Below are positions 50,011 to 57,991 of a stretch of 64,000 nt of DNA, one piece after another. The DNA is from Burkholderiales bacterium (lineage in GTDB: Bacteria; Pseudomonadota; Gammaproteobacteria; Burkholderiales; Burkholderiaceae_C). The stretch lies in NCBI GenBank assembly GCA_017302655.1, contig JAFLDE010000014.1:1-64000 (forward strand), in the 5' to 3' direction. The position numbers and the translations under genes were made by a program. The notes below the pieces were generated by a model. The model ran no database searches and was not told the DNA's origin. It worked only from the letters and a program-made list of their open reading frames with translations. Within the stretch, counting starts at the first letter, position 1; the number at the start of each line of letters is the position of its first letter.

Positions 50011-51093
50011 TCAGGGGTGGAAGAGACCGACTTCGTAGCCAGCGACGGCCGTTGGCCGATCGATCCTGAACACGATCTGCAGCTTGCGCTGCTCGTTGGG
50101 CGCCAGCGCTTGCGAAGGACCCAGCAACGCGGGATCCAACGACCGCCGTAGCACGGCCTGACCCTTCGAATCACTCAGAGAGAGGTCCAGCCAAGGCATG
50201 GCCAGACGATGCGCGGCGCGATTCAGCACGATCAACTCCAGCTGAAAAGCGCCACCCTGAGGTGTCGCTCGCAGACTGCTCGAGCTGACCTGTAGACCGT
50301 CCAAATGACGCCAGCCCGTACTCGGCAGTGCGGCCTTATCGGTCAGCCAAGCATCCAATTCGGCATGCTGGGCACGCAAAGGCTCGCGCTCCACCCACGC
50401 CCAATGCACTGGCAAAGCCAGCACCAGAAGGGCCGAGATCAGGCTCAGCCCGGCGAGCATCAGCCGCGACTCTGGTTTCCGAGGGCGACGCTCGCGCAAT
50501 GAGTTCCACGTGGCAGGTGCAGCGATTGGAGCCCCAGCTTCTGCTTGGGAAGGCAATGCCTCCGTGCCCAGCAGTTCCAGCATGCGGCTGGCATCGGGCT
50601 CTTGCCAGTCAGGCTCCAGGCGAGGATCGCCGGCTGGGCTCGAATTCACACCCTCTCGCCAGGTCGGTTCGGCAGGCTCTAGCCCATCCGAAGGTCCAAG
50701 AGAGGTTGTTGCTGAAACAGCAGGAGAAGAAGTCCTTGGGCCGACATCTGCCGGAGCGGTGGCCGAACGGTCCCTCTGCTCCGCCTCATCAAGCTGCAAG
50801 TTCTCCGCCTTCACTCCCTCTTGCATGCCGACTGCTGGAGCGTAGTTGGCGGCCTCACTGACGGACACCTCAGGAAGCGGCGGCTCCGTGTCGTTGACCG
50901 TGGCCGAGGTCGAGGCGGCTTGGGCCATGCCAGCGGGCGCATCCAGGTCGAACAACGTGCTTCGCGCATTGAACACCGCGTCGCAACGTCCGCAGCGCAC
51001 ATAGCCATCGCTCGCAGCCAGCTGCTCCTCTTGCACGCGAAAGCTCGTGCCGCAAGCATTGCAGCGCGTTGCCAAGCGCGTGCTTGCGCTCAT
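50011..51093 (-). CDS. Zinc-ribbon DUF3426 membrane protein
   Basis: 360 aa. The N-terminal zinc ribbon has C11-x2-C14 and C34-x2-C37 (RCNACGTSFRV ... YVRCGRCDAVF), the MJ0042/zinc_ribbon_5 type. A long acidic disordered linker (about 50-210) follows. One membrane span near 210-235 (LMLAGLSLISALLVLALPVHWAW) precedes a C-terminal DUF3426 domain (LQVSSSSLRATPQGGAFQLELIVLNRA). Function unknown; it regularly follows prmA in Burkholderiales. The start overlaps the prmA stop by 4 bases. Confidence 0.88.
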   Translation of the reverse strand: MSASTRLATRCNACGTSFRVQEEQLAASDGYVRCGRCDAVFNARSTLFDLDAPAGMAQAASTSATVNDTEPPLPEVSVSEAANYAPAVGMQEGVKAENLQLDEAEQRDRSATAPADVGPRTSSPAVSATTSLGPSDGLEPAEPTWREGVNSSPAGDPRLEPDWQEPDASRMLELLGTEALPSQAEAGAPIAAPATWNSLRERRPRKPESRLMLAGLSLISALLVLALPVHWAWVEREPLRAQHAELDAWLTDKAALPSTGWRHLDGLQVSSSSLRATPQGGAFQLELIVLNRAAHRLAMPWLDLSLSDSKGQAVLRRSLDPALLGPSQALAPNEQRKLQIVFRIDRPTAVAGYEVGLFHP

Positions 51094-51986
51094 GGCCGCC
51101 TTCCGTTCATCAACACCCACCCATCCTCCCGGTCGACGACTCGGAGCTCCAACCAGGGGGCATAGACGCTCGCGATATCGTCGACTTGGCGCTCCAGCAA
51201 GCCCGCCAGCACCAAGTTCGCCCCGGCAGACAAGTGTTCGCAGAGCAAGGGAGCCAGAAGCTTGAGTGGCGTCGCGAGGATGTTCGCCAGCACCAATTGG
51301 TACTCGCCCTGGGCCAATTCCGGCAGGCCCACGTTGATGGTCACCCGATTGACTTCGGCGTTGTGGCCCGTGGCCGCCACGGCCGCTGGGTCGATGTCCA
51401 CGGCGTCAATGTGACGCGCACCCAGCAAGCCTGCAGCAATCGCCAAGATGCCCGAGCCACAACCGTAATCCAGCACTCGCTCCTCTGCACCCTGCGCGCG
51501 GCTGGCCAACCAACGCAAACACATGCGTGTGGTCGGATGCGTGCCGGTGCCAAAGGCAAGGCCCGGATCGAGGCGCATCACCGTGCGGGCTTGCGCAGGA
51601 GCATCGTGCCAACTGGGGACGATCCAGAATTCCCCGGTGATGGGTACCGGCGCGAACTGCGCTTGTGTGATGCGCACCCAATCCTGCTCGTCCACGACAT
51701 GCAGGCCTTGAACGTGCAATCCCTCAGCCACTGGCTGCGCAAGTAGCACGGTCACTGCCTCCAGCGCGCTCGGCTGATTCGCATACAACGCCCTGAGAAT
51801 GCTGCGCTGCCAGCCCGCACGGGGGGTTGGCAGTCCGGGCTCGCCGAACAGAGCCTGCTCGTCTTCGGTGTCGGCGTCAGCGTCTTCCACAGCCACAGAC
51901 AGCGCGTCGAGCTCCATCAGTGCGTCGCTGACCCACTCCACCCGGTCCTGCGGGCAGATCAATGCCAGTTCAACCAACTGAGTCAC
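51090..51986 (-). CDS. prmA: Ribosomal protein L11 methyltransferase PrmA
   Basis: Trimethylates ribosomal protein L11, about 298 aa. DPGLAFGTGTHPTTRMCLRWL and VLDYGCGSGILAIAAGLLGA (SAM motif I) are diagnostic, followed by VDIDPAAVAATGHNA and LVLANILATPL (NPPY-like motif). The GTG at 51986, giving M-T-Q-L-V-E-L-A-L, is inferred because no ATG lies between the accC stop and the conserved N-terminus; the open frame reaching back into accC does not look like PrmA. It is 34 bases from accC. Confidence 0.93.
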   Translation of the reverse strand: MTQLVELALICPQDRVEWVSDALMELDALSVAVEDADADTEDEQALFGEPGLPTPRAGWQRSILRALYANQPSALEAVTVLLAQPVAEGLHVQGLHVVDEQDWVRITQAQFAPVPITGEFWIVPSWHDAPAQARTVMRLDPGLAFGTGTHPTTRMCLRWLASRAQGAEERVLDYGCGSGILAIAAGLLGARHIDAVDIDPAAVAATGHNAEVNRVTINVGLPELAQGEYQLVLANILATPLKLLAPLLCEHLSAGANLVLAGLLERQVDDIASVYAPWLELRVVDREDGWVLMNGRRP

Positions 51987-52020
51987 TGCCTGTACCTGCA
52001 GCTTGGGTTGCCGGGCCTGC

Positions 52021-53370
52021 TCATCGCTTGTGCTGTGCCATCCACCCCTCGAGGTAATGGATGCTGGTGCCGCCTTCAATGAATTTGGCGTCAATCATCA
52101 GCTCGCGGTGGAGCGGGATGTTGGTCTGGATACCTTCCACCACCGTCTCGCTGAGCGCAATCCGCATGCGCGCCAGCGCTTGTTCCCGCGTATCGCCGTG
52201 CACGATGATTTTGCCGATCATCGAGTCGTAATTCGGCGGCACGAAGTAGTTGGTGTAGGCGTGCGAATCAACGCGCACGCCGGGACCACCTGGCGCATGC
52301 CACATCGTGATGCGCCCTGGGGACGGGACGAACTTCACCGGATCTTCCGCGTTGATGCGGCACTCGATGGCATGTCCACGCAACTGCACTTGGCGCTGAC
52401 TGAAGGGCAGCTTCTCGCCGGCGGCGATGCGAATCTGCTGCTGCACGATGTCGATCCCAGTCACGAGTTCGGTCACCGGGTGCTCGACCTGGACCCGCGT
52501 GTTCATTTCAATGAAGAAGAACTCGCCGTCTTCGTACAGAAACTCAAAAGTCCCAGCACCTCGGTACCCGATCTTCTTGCAGGCAGCCGCGCAGCGGTCG
52601 CCGACCTTTTCGATCAGGCGGCGTGGAATGCCCGGTGCCGGTGCTTCTTCGATGATCTTTTGGTGGCGACGCTGCATGCTGCAGTCGCGTTCGCCCAGCC
52701 ACACGGCGTTCCGATGCGTGTCGGCGAGCACCTGAATCTCCACGTGCCGTGGGTTCTCCAGGAACTTCTCCATGTAGACGGCAGGATTGCCGAAGGCTGC
52801 CCCAGCTTCTGCTCGCGTCGTCTGAACCGCGTGAATCAGGGCTGCCTCGGTGTGCACCACCCGCATGCCACGTCCGCCACCGCCGCCGGCGGCCTTGATG
52901 ATCACCGGGTACTTGATCTCGCGCGCAATGTGCACCATTTCCTTCGGGTCGTCCGGCAGGGCCCCTTCGCTCCCTGGCACACAGGGCACCCCTGAGCGGA
53001 TCATGGCCTGCTTGGCCGAGACCTTATCGCCCATGATGCGAATGCTCTCGGGCGTCGGGCCGATGAACGTGAAGCCGCTCTGTTCGACCCGCTCAGCAAA
53101 GTCAGCGTTCTCGCTGAGGAAGCCGTAGCCCGGGTGGATGGCCTCCGCATCGGTCACCTCGGCGGTCGCGATGATGGCCGGCATGTTCAGGTAGCTCTGT
53201 GCGGAAGGTGCCGGACCGATGCAAACCGCTTCGTCCGCCAACTTCACATACTTCGCTTCGCGATCGGCCTCGGAGTAAACGACGACAGATTTGATGCCGA
53301 GCTCGCGGCAGGCACGCTGGATTCGAAGAGCGATCTCTCCTCGATTGGCAATGAGGATCTTCTTGAACAT
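52021..53370 (-). CDS. accC: Acetyl-CoA carboxylase biotin carboxylase AccC
   Basis: ATP-dependent carboxylation of biotin on AccB, the first half-reaction of fatty acid synthesis, 449 aa. [17 protein letters not shown] opens the N-terminal domain. [14 protein letters not shown] is the ATP-grasp Gly-rich loop, and [19 protein letters not shown] and [16 protein letters not shown] hold metal and catalytic residues. Standard length. It starts 7 bases after accB. Confidence 0.98.
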   Translation of the reverse strand: MFKKILIANRGEIALRIQRACRELGIKSVVVYSEADREAKYVKLADEAVCIGPAPSAQSYLNMPAIIATAEVTDAEAIHPGYGFLSENADFAERVEQSGFTFIGPTPESIRIMGDKVSAKQAMIRSGVPCVPGSEGALPDDPKEMVHIAREIKYPVIIKAAGGGGGRGMRVVHTEAALIHAVQTTRAEAGAAFGNPAVYMEKFLENPRHVEIQVLADTHRNAVWLGERDCSMQRRHQKIIEEAPAPGIPRRLIEKVGDRCAAACKKIGYRGAGTFEFLYEDGEFFFIEMNTRVQVEHPVTELVTGIDIVQQQIRIAAGEKLPFSQRQVQLRGHAIECRINAEDPVKFVPSPGRITMWHAPGGPGVRVDSHAYTNYFVPPNYDSMIGKIIVHGDTREQALARMRIALSETVVEGIQTNIPLHRELMIDAKFIEGGTSIHYLEGWMAQHKR

Positions 53371-53377
53371 CAGCCGA

Positions 53378-53848
53378 TCACTCGATCAAGAACAAAGGCT
53401 GACCGAACTCGACCGCCTGGCCGTTCTCGCAGAAGCACTTGACGATGGTGCCGGTGGCATCGGCCTCGATCTCGTTCATGATCTTCATTGCCTCGATGAT
53501 GCACAGCGGCTCACCGCTCTTGATGCTTTGGCCCACTTCGGCGAAGGGCTTGGCATTGGGGCTGGAGGCGCGGTAGAAGGTGCCGACCATTGGCGACTTC
53601 ACGACATGCCCGCTCGGCGCAGCCTCCGCCGGCGCTCCCGCGGCCGGCGTCGATCCGGCCGCAGCCGCCGCAGGCGCGACGGGCGCTGCCACCATCGCCG
53701 GCGGCGCAGCCACTGGCGCGGCCATGACCACCGGAGCGGCGCTGGCTTTGACGATGCGCACCTTGCCGTCGGCTTCGGTGATCTCCAACTCGGAGACATT
53801 GGATTCCGAGACCAGATCGATCAGGGTTTTGAGCTTGCGAAGATCCAT
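53378..53848 (-). CDS. accB: Biotin carboxyl carrier protein AccB
   Basis: Carries biotin between AccC and AccAD, 156 aa. An N-terminal domain ([22 protein letters not shown]) and an Ala/Pro-rich hinge (about 38-80) lead to the biotinyl domain, with Lys122 in [10 protein letters not shown] as the biotin site. [18 protein letters not shown] closes it. It lies between aroQ and accC with 6-base gaps, the usual aroQ-accBC order. Confidence 0.98.
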   Translation of the reverse strand: MDLRKLKTLIDLVSESNVSELEITEADGKVRIVKASAAPVVMAAPVAAPPAMVAAPVAPAAAAAGSTPAAGAPAEAAPSGHVVKSPMVGTFYRASSPNAKPFAEVGQSIKSGEPLCIIEAMKIMNEIEADATGTIVKCFCENGQAVEFGQPLFLIE

Positions 53849-53854
53849 GGGTCG

Positions 53855-54292
53855 TCACTCCTTCAGCCGCACCAGAGCGGCTTGCAGCGCCAGTTCGTAG
53901 CCTTGGGCCCCCAAGCCGCAAATCACGCCCACAGCCACATCCGACAGGTAACTGTGGTGGCGGAAGGGTTCGCGGCGATGCACATTGGAGAGGTGCACCT
54001 CGATGAAGGGCAGGGCCACGCCGGTCAGCGCATCACGCAGCGCGATGCTGGTGTGCGTGAAGGCGCCGGGGTTGATGAGGATGAAGCGGGTGCCGTCCTG
54101 TCGCGCCGCGTGGATGCGGTCGACCAGCGCCCCTTCGTGATTGCTCTGGAAGCTGCTCAACGAGTAACCGGCGCCAGCTGCCTGCTGCTGCAGCCGGGCG
54201 TCGATGTCGGCCAAGGTGTCGCGGCCGTAAATCTCCGGCTCGCGGGTGCCGAGCAGGTTGAGGTTAGGGCCATGAAGCACCAATAGGGCCAT
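53855..54292 (-). CDS. aroQ: Type II 3-dehydroquinate dehydratase AroQ
   Basis: Third step of the shikimate pathway, 145 aa. [20 protein letters not shown] at residues 4-23 holds the catalytic Tyr/Arg region. [33 protein letters not shown] and [20 protein letters not shown] are canonical. A 79-base gap before it (towards tlpA) may contain its own promoter. aroE of the same pathway lies five genes upstream in this run. Confidence 0.97.
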   Translation of the reverse strand: MALLVLHGPNLNLLGTREPEIYGRDTLADIDARLQQQAAGAGYSLSSFQSNHEGALVDRIHAARQDGTRFILINPGAFTHTSIALRDALTGVALPFIEVHLSNVHRREPFRHHSYLSDVAVGVICGLGAQGYELALQAALVRLKE

Positions 54293-54371
54293 TGGAGAGC
54301 GGACTCTAGAAGCGAGAAGGCCCGCACTTTACGGCTTTTCGTAACAGATGGGCGCGAGTTGCCAGGGTAAT

Positions 54372-54881
54372 TCAGGAGGCAGCCAATTTTTGGCGCTGTT
54401 CTCGCAGCAGGGCCAGAGGCGTTTCGCCTGGGCGGCGCCACACGATCTCCCCCTTGAGATTGGCGATCACCGTGAAGGGCAATCCGCCGCGCGAGTTGCC
54501 GAGTTTTTTCATCAGATCGGTGCCGTTCATGCCGGCAAGACCGATGGGGAAGCTGACCGGCCGGCGTTTCAGAAAGTCGCGCACCGGGGTCGGTCCATCC
54601 ACTGCCAAGCCTACGACCTGCCACCCTTCGCGCCCTGGACGAGCCTGCTCGTCGCGATGGAACTGGTCGAAATCGGGCAATTCCTTGATGCATGGGGCGC
54701 ACCAAGTTGCCCAAAAGTTCAGCACCAGCCAGCGGCCCCGAAAGCTCGCCAACTTCAAGGCCTGACCGCTCGGTTGCTGGAATTCAGCAGACCAAAGCGC
54801 CGGATCGGCTGCGGCAGGGGGCGCCCATGCACCGGCCAGGCAAGGGCTGAGGAGCATCGTGCGACGGGTGATCGGTTTCAT
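54372..54881 (-). CDS. TlpA-family periplasmic thioredoxin-like protein
   Basis: 169 aa. A Tat-like or Sec signal (TRRTMLLSPCLAGAWAPPAAA, with a twin Arg) is followed by a thioredoxin fold. The active site is WCAPC in LVLNFWATWCAPCIKELPDF near residue 60, and a cis-Pro is seen in RGGLPFTVIANLKGEIV. A periplasmic thiol-disulfide reductase role, such as cytochrome c maturation or protein repair, fits the family. The Cys in LSPCLAG could be a lipobox-like site, so anchoring is possible. It overlaps the upstream gene by 4 bases. Confidence 0.85.
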   Translation of the reverse strand: MKPITRRTMLLSPCLAGAWAPPAAADPALWSAEFQQPSGQALKLASFRGRWLVLNFWATWCAPCIKELPDFDQFHRDEQARPGREGWQVVGLAVDGPTPVRDFLKRRPVSFPIGLAGMNGTDLMKKLGNSRGGLPFTVIANLKGEIVWRRPGETPLALLREQRQKLAAS

Positions 54882-55480
54882 GGCGGGGCGGATTCTTCCA
54901 GCAAGGCGCGCACCTGCGCCGTGTTGCCACGAGGCCGGGTACCGCGCGCGTCGGGCAGCAGGCTGCCGCGTTGCGCCTGGTGGCTCTGCACATTCATCTG
55001 CAGGGCCACTGGCTGCTGAAAACCCGGCGGCGGGGCCAGCCAGATCACCAGGGTGTTGGCCTGGGCGCCTCGCGCGTCCCGCGCCGCCGCGCCGGGCTCC
55101 GGTGTCTCACCGGCATTGATGAGTGCAATCTCCACCGCCTTGGGGTCGTCGCTGAACAGGTCCAGATGCAGGTCGGACAGTCGGTTCGCCGTGCCGCGCC
55201 AAGCCGCGCCGACCAGCAAAGGCTCGAACATCGCCAGCCGATCCATCCAACGCAGGGCCAGAAGGCGCAGCTGGCGCAGCTCGGCCGGTTGGCTGTCGGC
55301 CTGGAACAGCGCCAGGTGCTCGCGCAGCGCGTCCTCCAACTGATCGTTGTCGGGCAGGGCGATGCGTGAGCCCAGCCCGAGTTCGCGCACGGCGCGTTGC
55401 TTGGCGGCGCCCCAGGGCAGTCCCTCCTCCGCAATCAGCCGGGCGGCGACGGCGGCGATTTCTTGCTGCTCCAGGTTCAT
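54878..55480 (-). CDS. Conserved hypothetical protein
   Basis: 200 aa, predicted cytoplasmic. It starts MNLEQQEIAAVAARLIAEEGLPW, with LPDNDQLEDALREHLALF and LRWMDRLAMFEPLLVGAAWRGTANRLSDLHLDLFSDDPKAVEIALIN. The last segment (GTANRLSDLHLDLF) faintly recalls the G-T/S...D-x-D/H pattern of nucleotidyltransferases, but a catalytic call is not justified. It overlaps mtgA and the tlpA-like gene by 4 bases each, so it is translated in the same run. Confidence 0.75.
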   Translation of the reverse strand: MNLEQQEIAAVAARLIAEEGLPWGAAKQRAVRELGLGSRIALPDNDQLEDALREHLALFQADSQPAELRQLRLLALRWMDRLAMFEPLLVGAAWRGTANRLSDLHLDLFSDDPKAVEIALINAGETPEPGAAARDARGAQANTLVIWLAPPPGFQQPVALQMNVQSHQAQRGSLLPDARGTRPRGNTAQVRALLEESAPP

Positions 55481-56211
55481 GGCAGCTCCACGTCGCCCAT
55501 GCGCGCCTGGATGGCACTGCTGCGGCCAGCCAGATAGGCGGAAGTCGGCAGTTTTTCAAAGCGCTTGGGCGCCGGCAGCATGACGGCCAGGCGCGCCGCC
55601 TGGGCGCGGCCGAGCTGCGCGGCATCGACGCGGAAGTAGTGACGTGCCGCCGCCTGCGCGCCGAACACGCCTTCGCCCCATTCCACGTGGTTCAGGTAGA
55701 TCTCCAGGATGCGCGACTTGGGCAGCAGTGCCTCCAGCGCCAGGGTGATGACGGCCTCCTGCGCCTTGCGCGCGATGCGTCGCTCCCCGCTCAGGAACAG
55801 GTTCTTCGCCAGTTGCTGGCTGATGGTGGAGCCGCCCACCACCTTGGGCGCGCGGCCGCGCCGGGTGGCCCGGGCTTCCGCGCGCTGGTTGCGATTCCAC
55901 GCCTGTTCGACGGCATCCCACTCGATGCCATGGTGTTCGGTGAAGCCGCCGTCCTCGCTGGCGATGACCGCCCGCGGCAGGTTGGCGCTGATGCGTGACA
56001 TCGGCTGCCAGGTCTGCGACCAGGCCAAGCGCCCTTGCTCGCCGAGGATGCGACGCATCTCGCTGCGCTGAAAGGTGGTGGACTGGGGATCGACCACTGC
56101 CATGAGGCCGATGCGCGCGACGAAGTACAGCTGCAGCGCCAGGATCACCAGCAGCAGCAATGCGAGCAGGCGCAGCAGCTTGGCCAAGCCTCGACGGGGC
56201 GCTGCCTTCAT
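55477..56211 (-). CDS. mtgA: Monofunctional peptidoglycan glycosyltransferase MtgA
   Basis: Polymerises lipid II glycan strands, GT51 family without a transpeptidase domain, 244 aa. One N-terminal span (LLRLLALLLLVILALQLYFV, about 12-32). The catalytic region includes ASEDGGFTEHHGIEWDAV (first Glu), GGSTISQQLAKNLFLSGER, RKAQEAVITLALEALLPKSRILEIYLNHVEWG (second Glu) and GVFGAQAAARHYF. ATG 56211 overlaps the aroE stop. Together with the dcw genes it supports wall synthesis. Confidence 0.96.
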   Translation of the reverse strand: MKAAPRRGLAKLLRLLALLLLVILALQLYFVARIGLMAVVDPQSTTFQRSEMRRILGEQGRLAWSQTWQPMSRISANLPRAVIASEDGGFTEHHGIEWDAVEQAWNRNQRAEARATRRGRAPKVVGGSTISQQLAKNLFLSGERRIARKAQEAVITLALEALLPKSRILEIYLNHVEWGEGVFGAQAAARHYFRVDAAQLGRAQAARLAVMLPAPKRFEKLPTSAYLAGRSSAIQARMGDVELP

Positions 56212-57056
56212 GCCGCCCTCATCTGCGACAGGACCGCTGCGGTATCCGGCCGCACGCCATGCCAACGCTGAAAGGCTTCGGCCGCCTGTTCCACCAGCAT
56301 CCCGAGACCGTCCCGGCGGCGCGCGCCCGGGGCCGCGCGGGCTGCCCAGTCCAGAAACGGTGCGCTGGCCGGTCCGTACACCATGTCCAGCGCCAGGCCA
56401 TCTGCGTTCAGCAGCCCCTCGGGGAGCTCCAGCCGGCCCGAGTGCAGCGCGGCGCTGGTGCCGTTGATGACGACGTCGAAGCGCCCCGGCGCACCCTGCA
56501 AATGCTCTAAAGCGGCCAACTGCACGCCCAGGCGCGCCGCCAGCGACTCGTGGCGGCTCACCAGCTCGTGCGCCTTGCTGCTGCTGCGGTTCCACACGAG
56601 CAATCGCGCGGGCCGAGCCTCCAGCAAAGGCCCCAAGCAGCCGCTGCTTGCCCCACCGGCGCCCAGCAGCAGCAATTGGCAGCCCGCCAGCTTGCAGCCG
56701 GCGTTGTGCTCGATGTCGCGCAGCAGGCCGAGGCCGTCGGTGTTGTCAGCCCAAAGCCGAGCGTCGCTCGTCCAACCCAATGTGTTGGCGGCGCCGGCCA
56801 GCTGCGCGCGATCGCTGGCGAGGTCGGCCGCAGCGAGCGCCTCGGGCTTGAAGGGCAGGGTCACATTGCAGCCTTGCAGGCCGTCGTCCCGCAGGGCTTT
56901 CAATGTGGTAGCGAAGCCGTCCAGCGGCGCGAGCACGGCCTCGTAGCGCAACGCCACCCCGGCCTGCGCGGCGAAGGCGGCATGGATGGCAGGCGAACGG
57001 CTGTGCGCGATGGGGTGGCCGATGACGGCGTAATGCGGCGGGCGTGGTTCGGTCAT
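56208..57056 (-). CDS. aroE: Shikimate dehydrogenase AroE
   Basis: NADPH-dependent reduction of 3-dehydroshikimate, 282 aa. YAVIGHPIAHSRSPAIH (substrate site), GCNVTLPFKPEAL with the catalytic Lys, GAANTLG, ADNTDGLGLLRD and LLGAGGASSGCLGPL (nucleotide loop) are all present. DGLGMLVEQAAEAFQRWHG closes the protein. In the nucleotide loop the second Gly-x-Gly position reads GGASSG, slightly unusual. It overlaps both neighbours by ATGA. Confidence 0.97.
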   Translation of the reverse strand: MTEPRPPHYAVIGHPIAHSRSPAIHAAFAAQAGVALRYEAVLAPLDGFATTLKALRDDGLQGCNVTLPFKPEALAAADLASDRAQLAGAANTLGWTSDARLWADNTDGLGLLRDIEHNAGCKLAGCQLLLLGAGGASSGCLGPLLEARPARLLVWNRSSSKAHELVSRHESLAARLGVQLAALEHLQGAPGRFDVVINGTSAALHSGRLELPEGLLNADGLALDMVYGPASAPFLDWAARAAPGARRRDGLGMLVEQAAEAFQRWHGVRPDTAAVLSQMRAA

Positions 57057-57991
57057 GGAGAAGGGGCTTGCAACTCGGCTTGCACGCCTTTGTCGCGGTC
57101 AAACGTGAAGCGGGCCGAGAGCACCAGCACCTCGGCCTCGTTGCGCATGGCCTTGCTGAAGCGACCAAAAGGTGCGGCGGCGCGCACGATGGCCTGCGCG
57201 CGGGCGTCGAGCGCGACTTGCCCCGACGACTCGATGATCTCCGTGCCGAGCACCCGACCTTCAGCGTCTACGCTGATGTTCATGGTCAGCTGGCCGTAGA
57301 GCTTGCGGCCCTGAGCGGTCGGGAAGTTCGCGGTGCCCCGCGCTTCGACCCGGCGACGCAGCCCATCGTAGTAGCGGGCGTACACCACTTCCTGCGTGGC
57401 CGGACTGACGTAGCGGCGGCGCGGGGGGGCATTGTGTTCGTTGACGCGTCGCTCCAGCTCGGCCATCTGCGTGAGCAACAGACGCCGGCGCTCGGTCAGC
57501 GCCTGGCCCTCGGGGCTGGCCACGTCCTGTGCAGCGTCCGGCGGCGGCAACCGAGCGAGGTCGCGGCGCAGCGCAGTCAGCAGTTGTTGCTGCTCCAGGT
57601 GCACGGCCTTCAGGCGGCGATGGGTGTCGGTGGCGGCGTCGCCCAGGCTCAGCGCGGCCTCGGCCAGTAGTGGGCTCAGTGCCCGTTCGTTCGGGTTCCC
57701 ATCACCGCCGCCCTGCAGCTGGGCCTGTGCCAAGGCTTGCGCCTGCGTGGGAGCCTGCGAGTCGCGGGCGTTGACCAGAATGACCTCGAGCTTGTCTTCC
57801 ACCCAGCGACGCGGTGCGCTGCCCGGCGTGGCCAGCTGCACGGTGAGCAGCAGCACATGCAAAGCCACCGAAGCCAGCAAGGCCAGCTGCATGGGCGTGG
57901 CCTGGGCGAGCCGCTGCGAAAAGCTTGCGGCGGGTGCTTGCGCCGTCGCTGGCGCAGGGTCGTCCTCGAGGAAGACCGTGTCCCCGCTCAT
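57053..57991 (-). CDS. TonB-like energy transducer
   Basis: 312 aa. An N-terminal cytoplasmic part is followed by one span near 34-55 (MQLALLASVALHVLLLTVQL) and a long helical periplasmic region (about 95-200) rich in Gln, Leu and Arg. The C-terminal TonB-type domain begins about 215 (YYDGLRRRVEARGTANFPTAQG ... GQLTMNISVDAEGRVLGTEIIESSG). A proline-rich spacer, usual in classical TonB, is lacking, and no exbB/exbD is nearby. It could energise an outer membrane receptor or be a TonB-fold envelope protein; the first is favoured. Confidence 0.8.
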   Translation of the reverse strand: MSGDTVFLEDDPAPATAQAPAASFSQRLAQATPMQLALLASVALHVLLLTVQLATPGSAPRRWVEDKLEVILVNARDSQAPTQAQALAQAQLQGGGDGNPNERALSPLLAEAALSLGDAATDTHRRLKAVHLEQQQLLTALRRDLARLPPPDAAQDVASPEGQALTERRRLLLTQMAELERRVNEHNAPPRRRYVSPATQEVVYARYYDGLRRRVEARGTANFPTAQGRKLYGQLTMNISVDAEGRVLGTEIIESSGQVALDARAQAIVRAAAPFGRFSKAMRNEAEVLVLSARFTFDRDKGVQAELQAPSP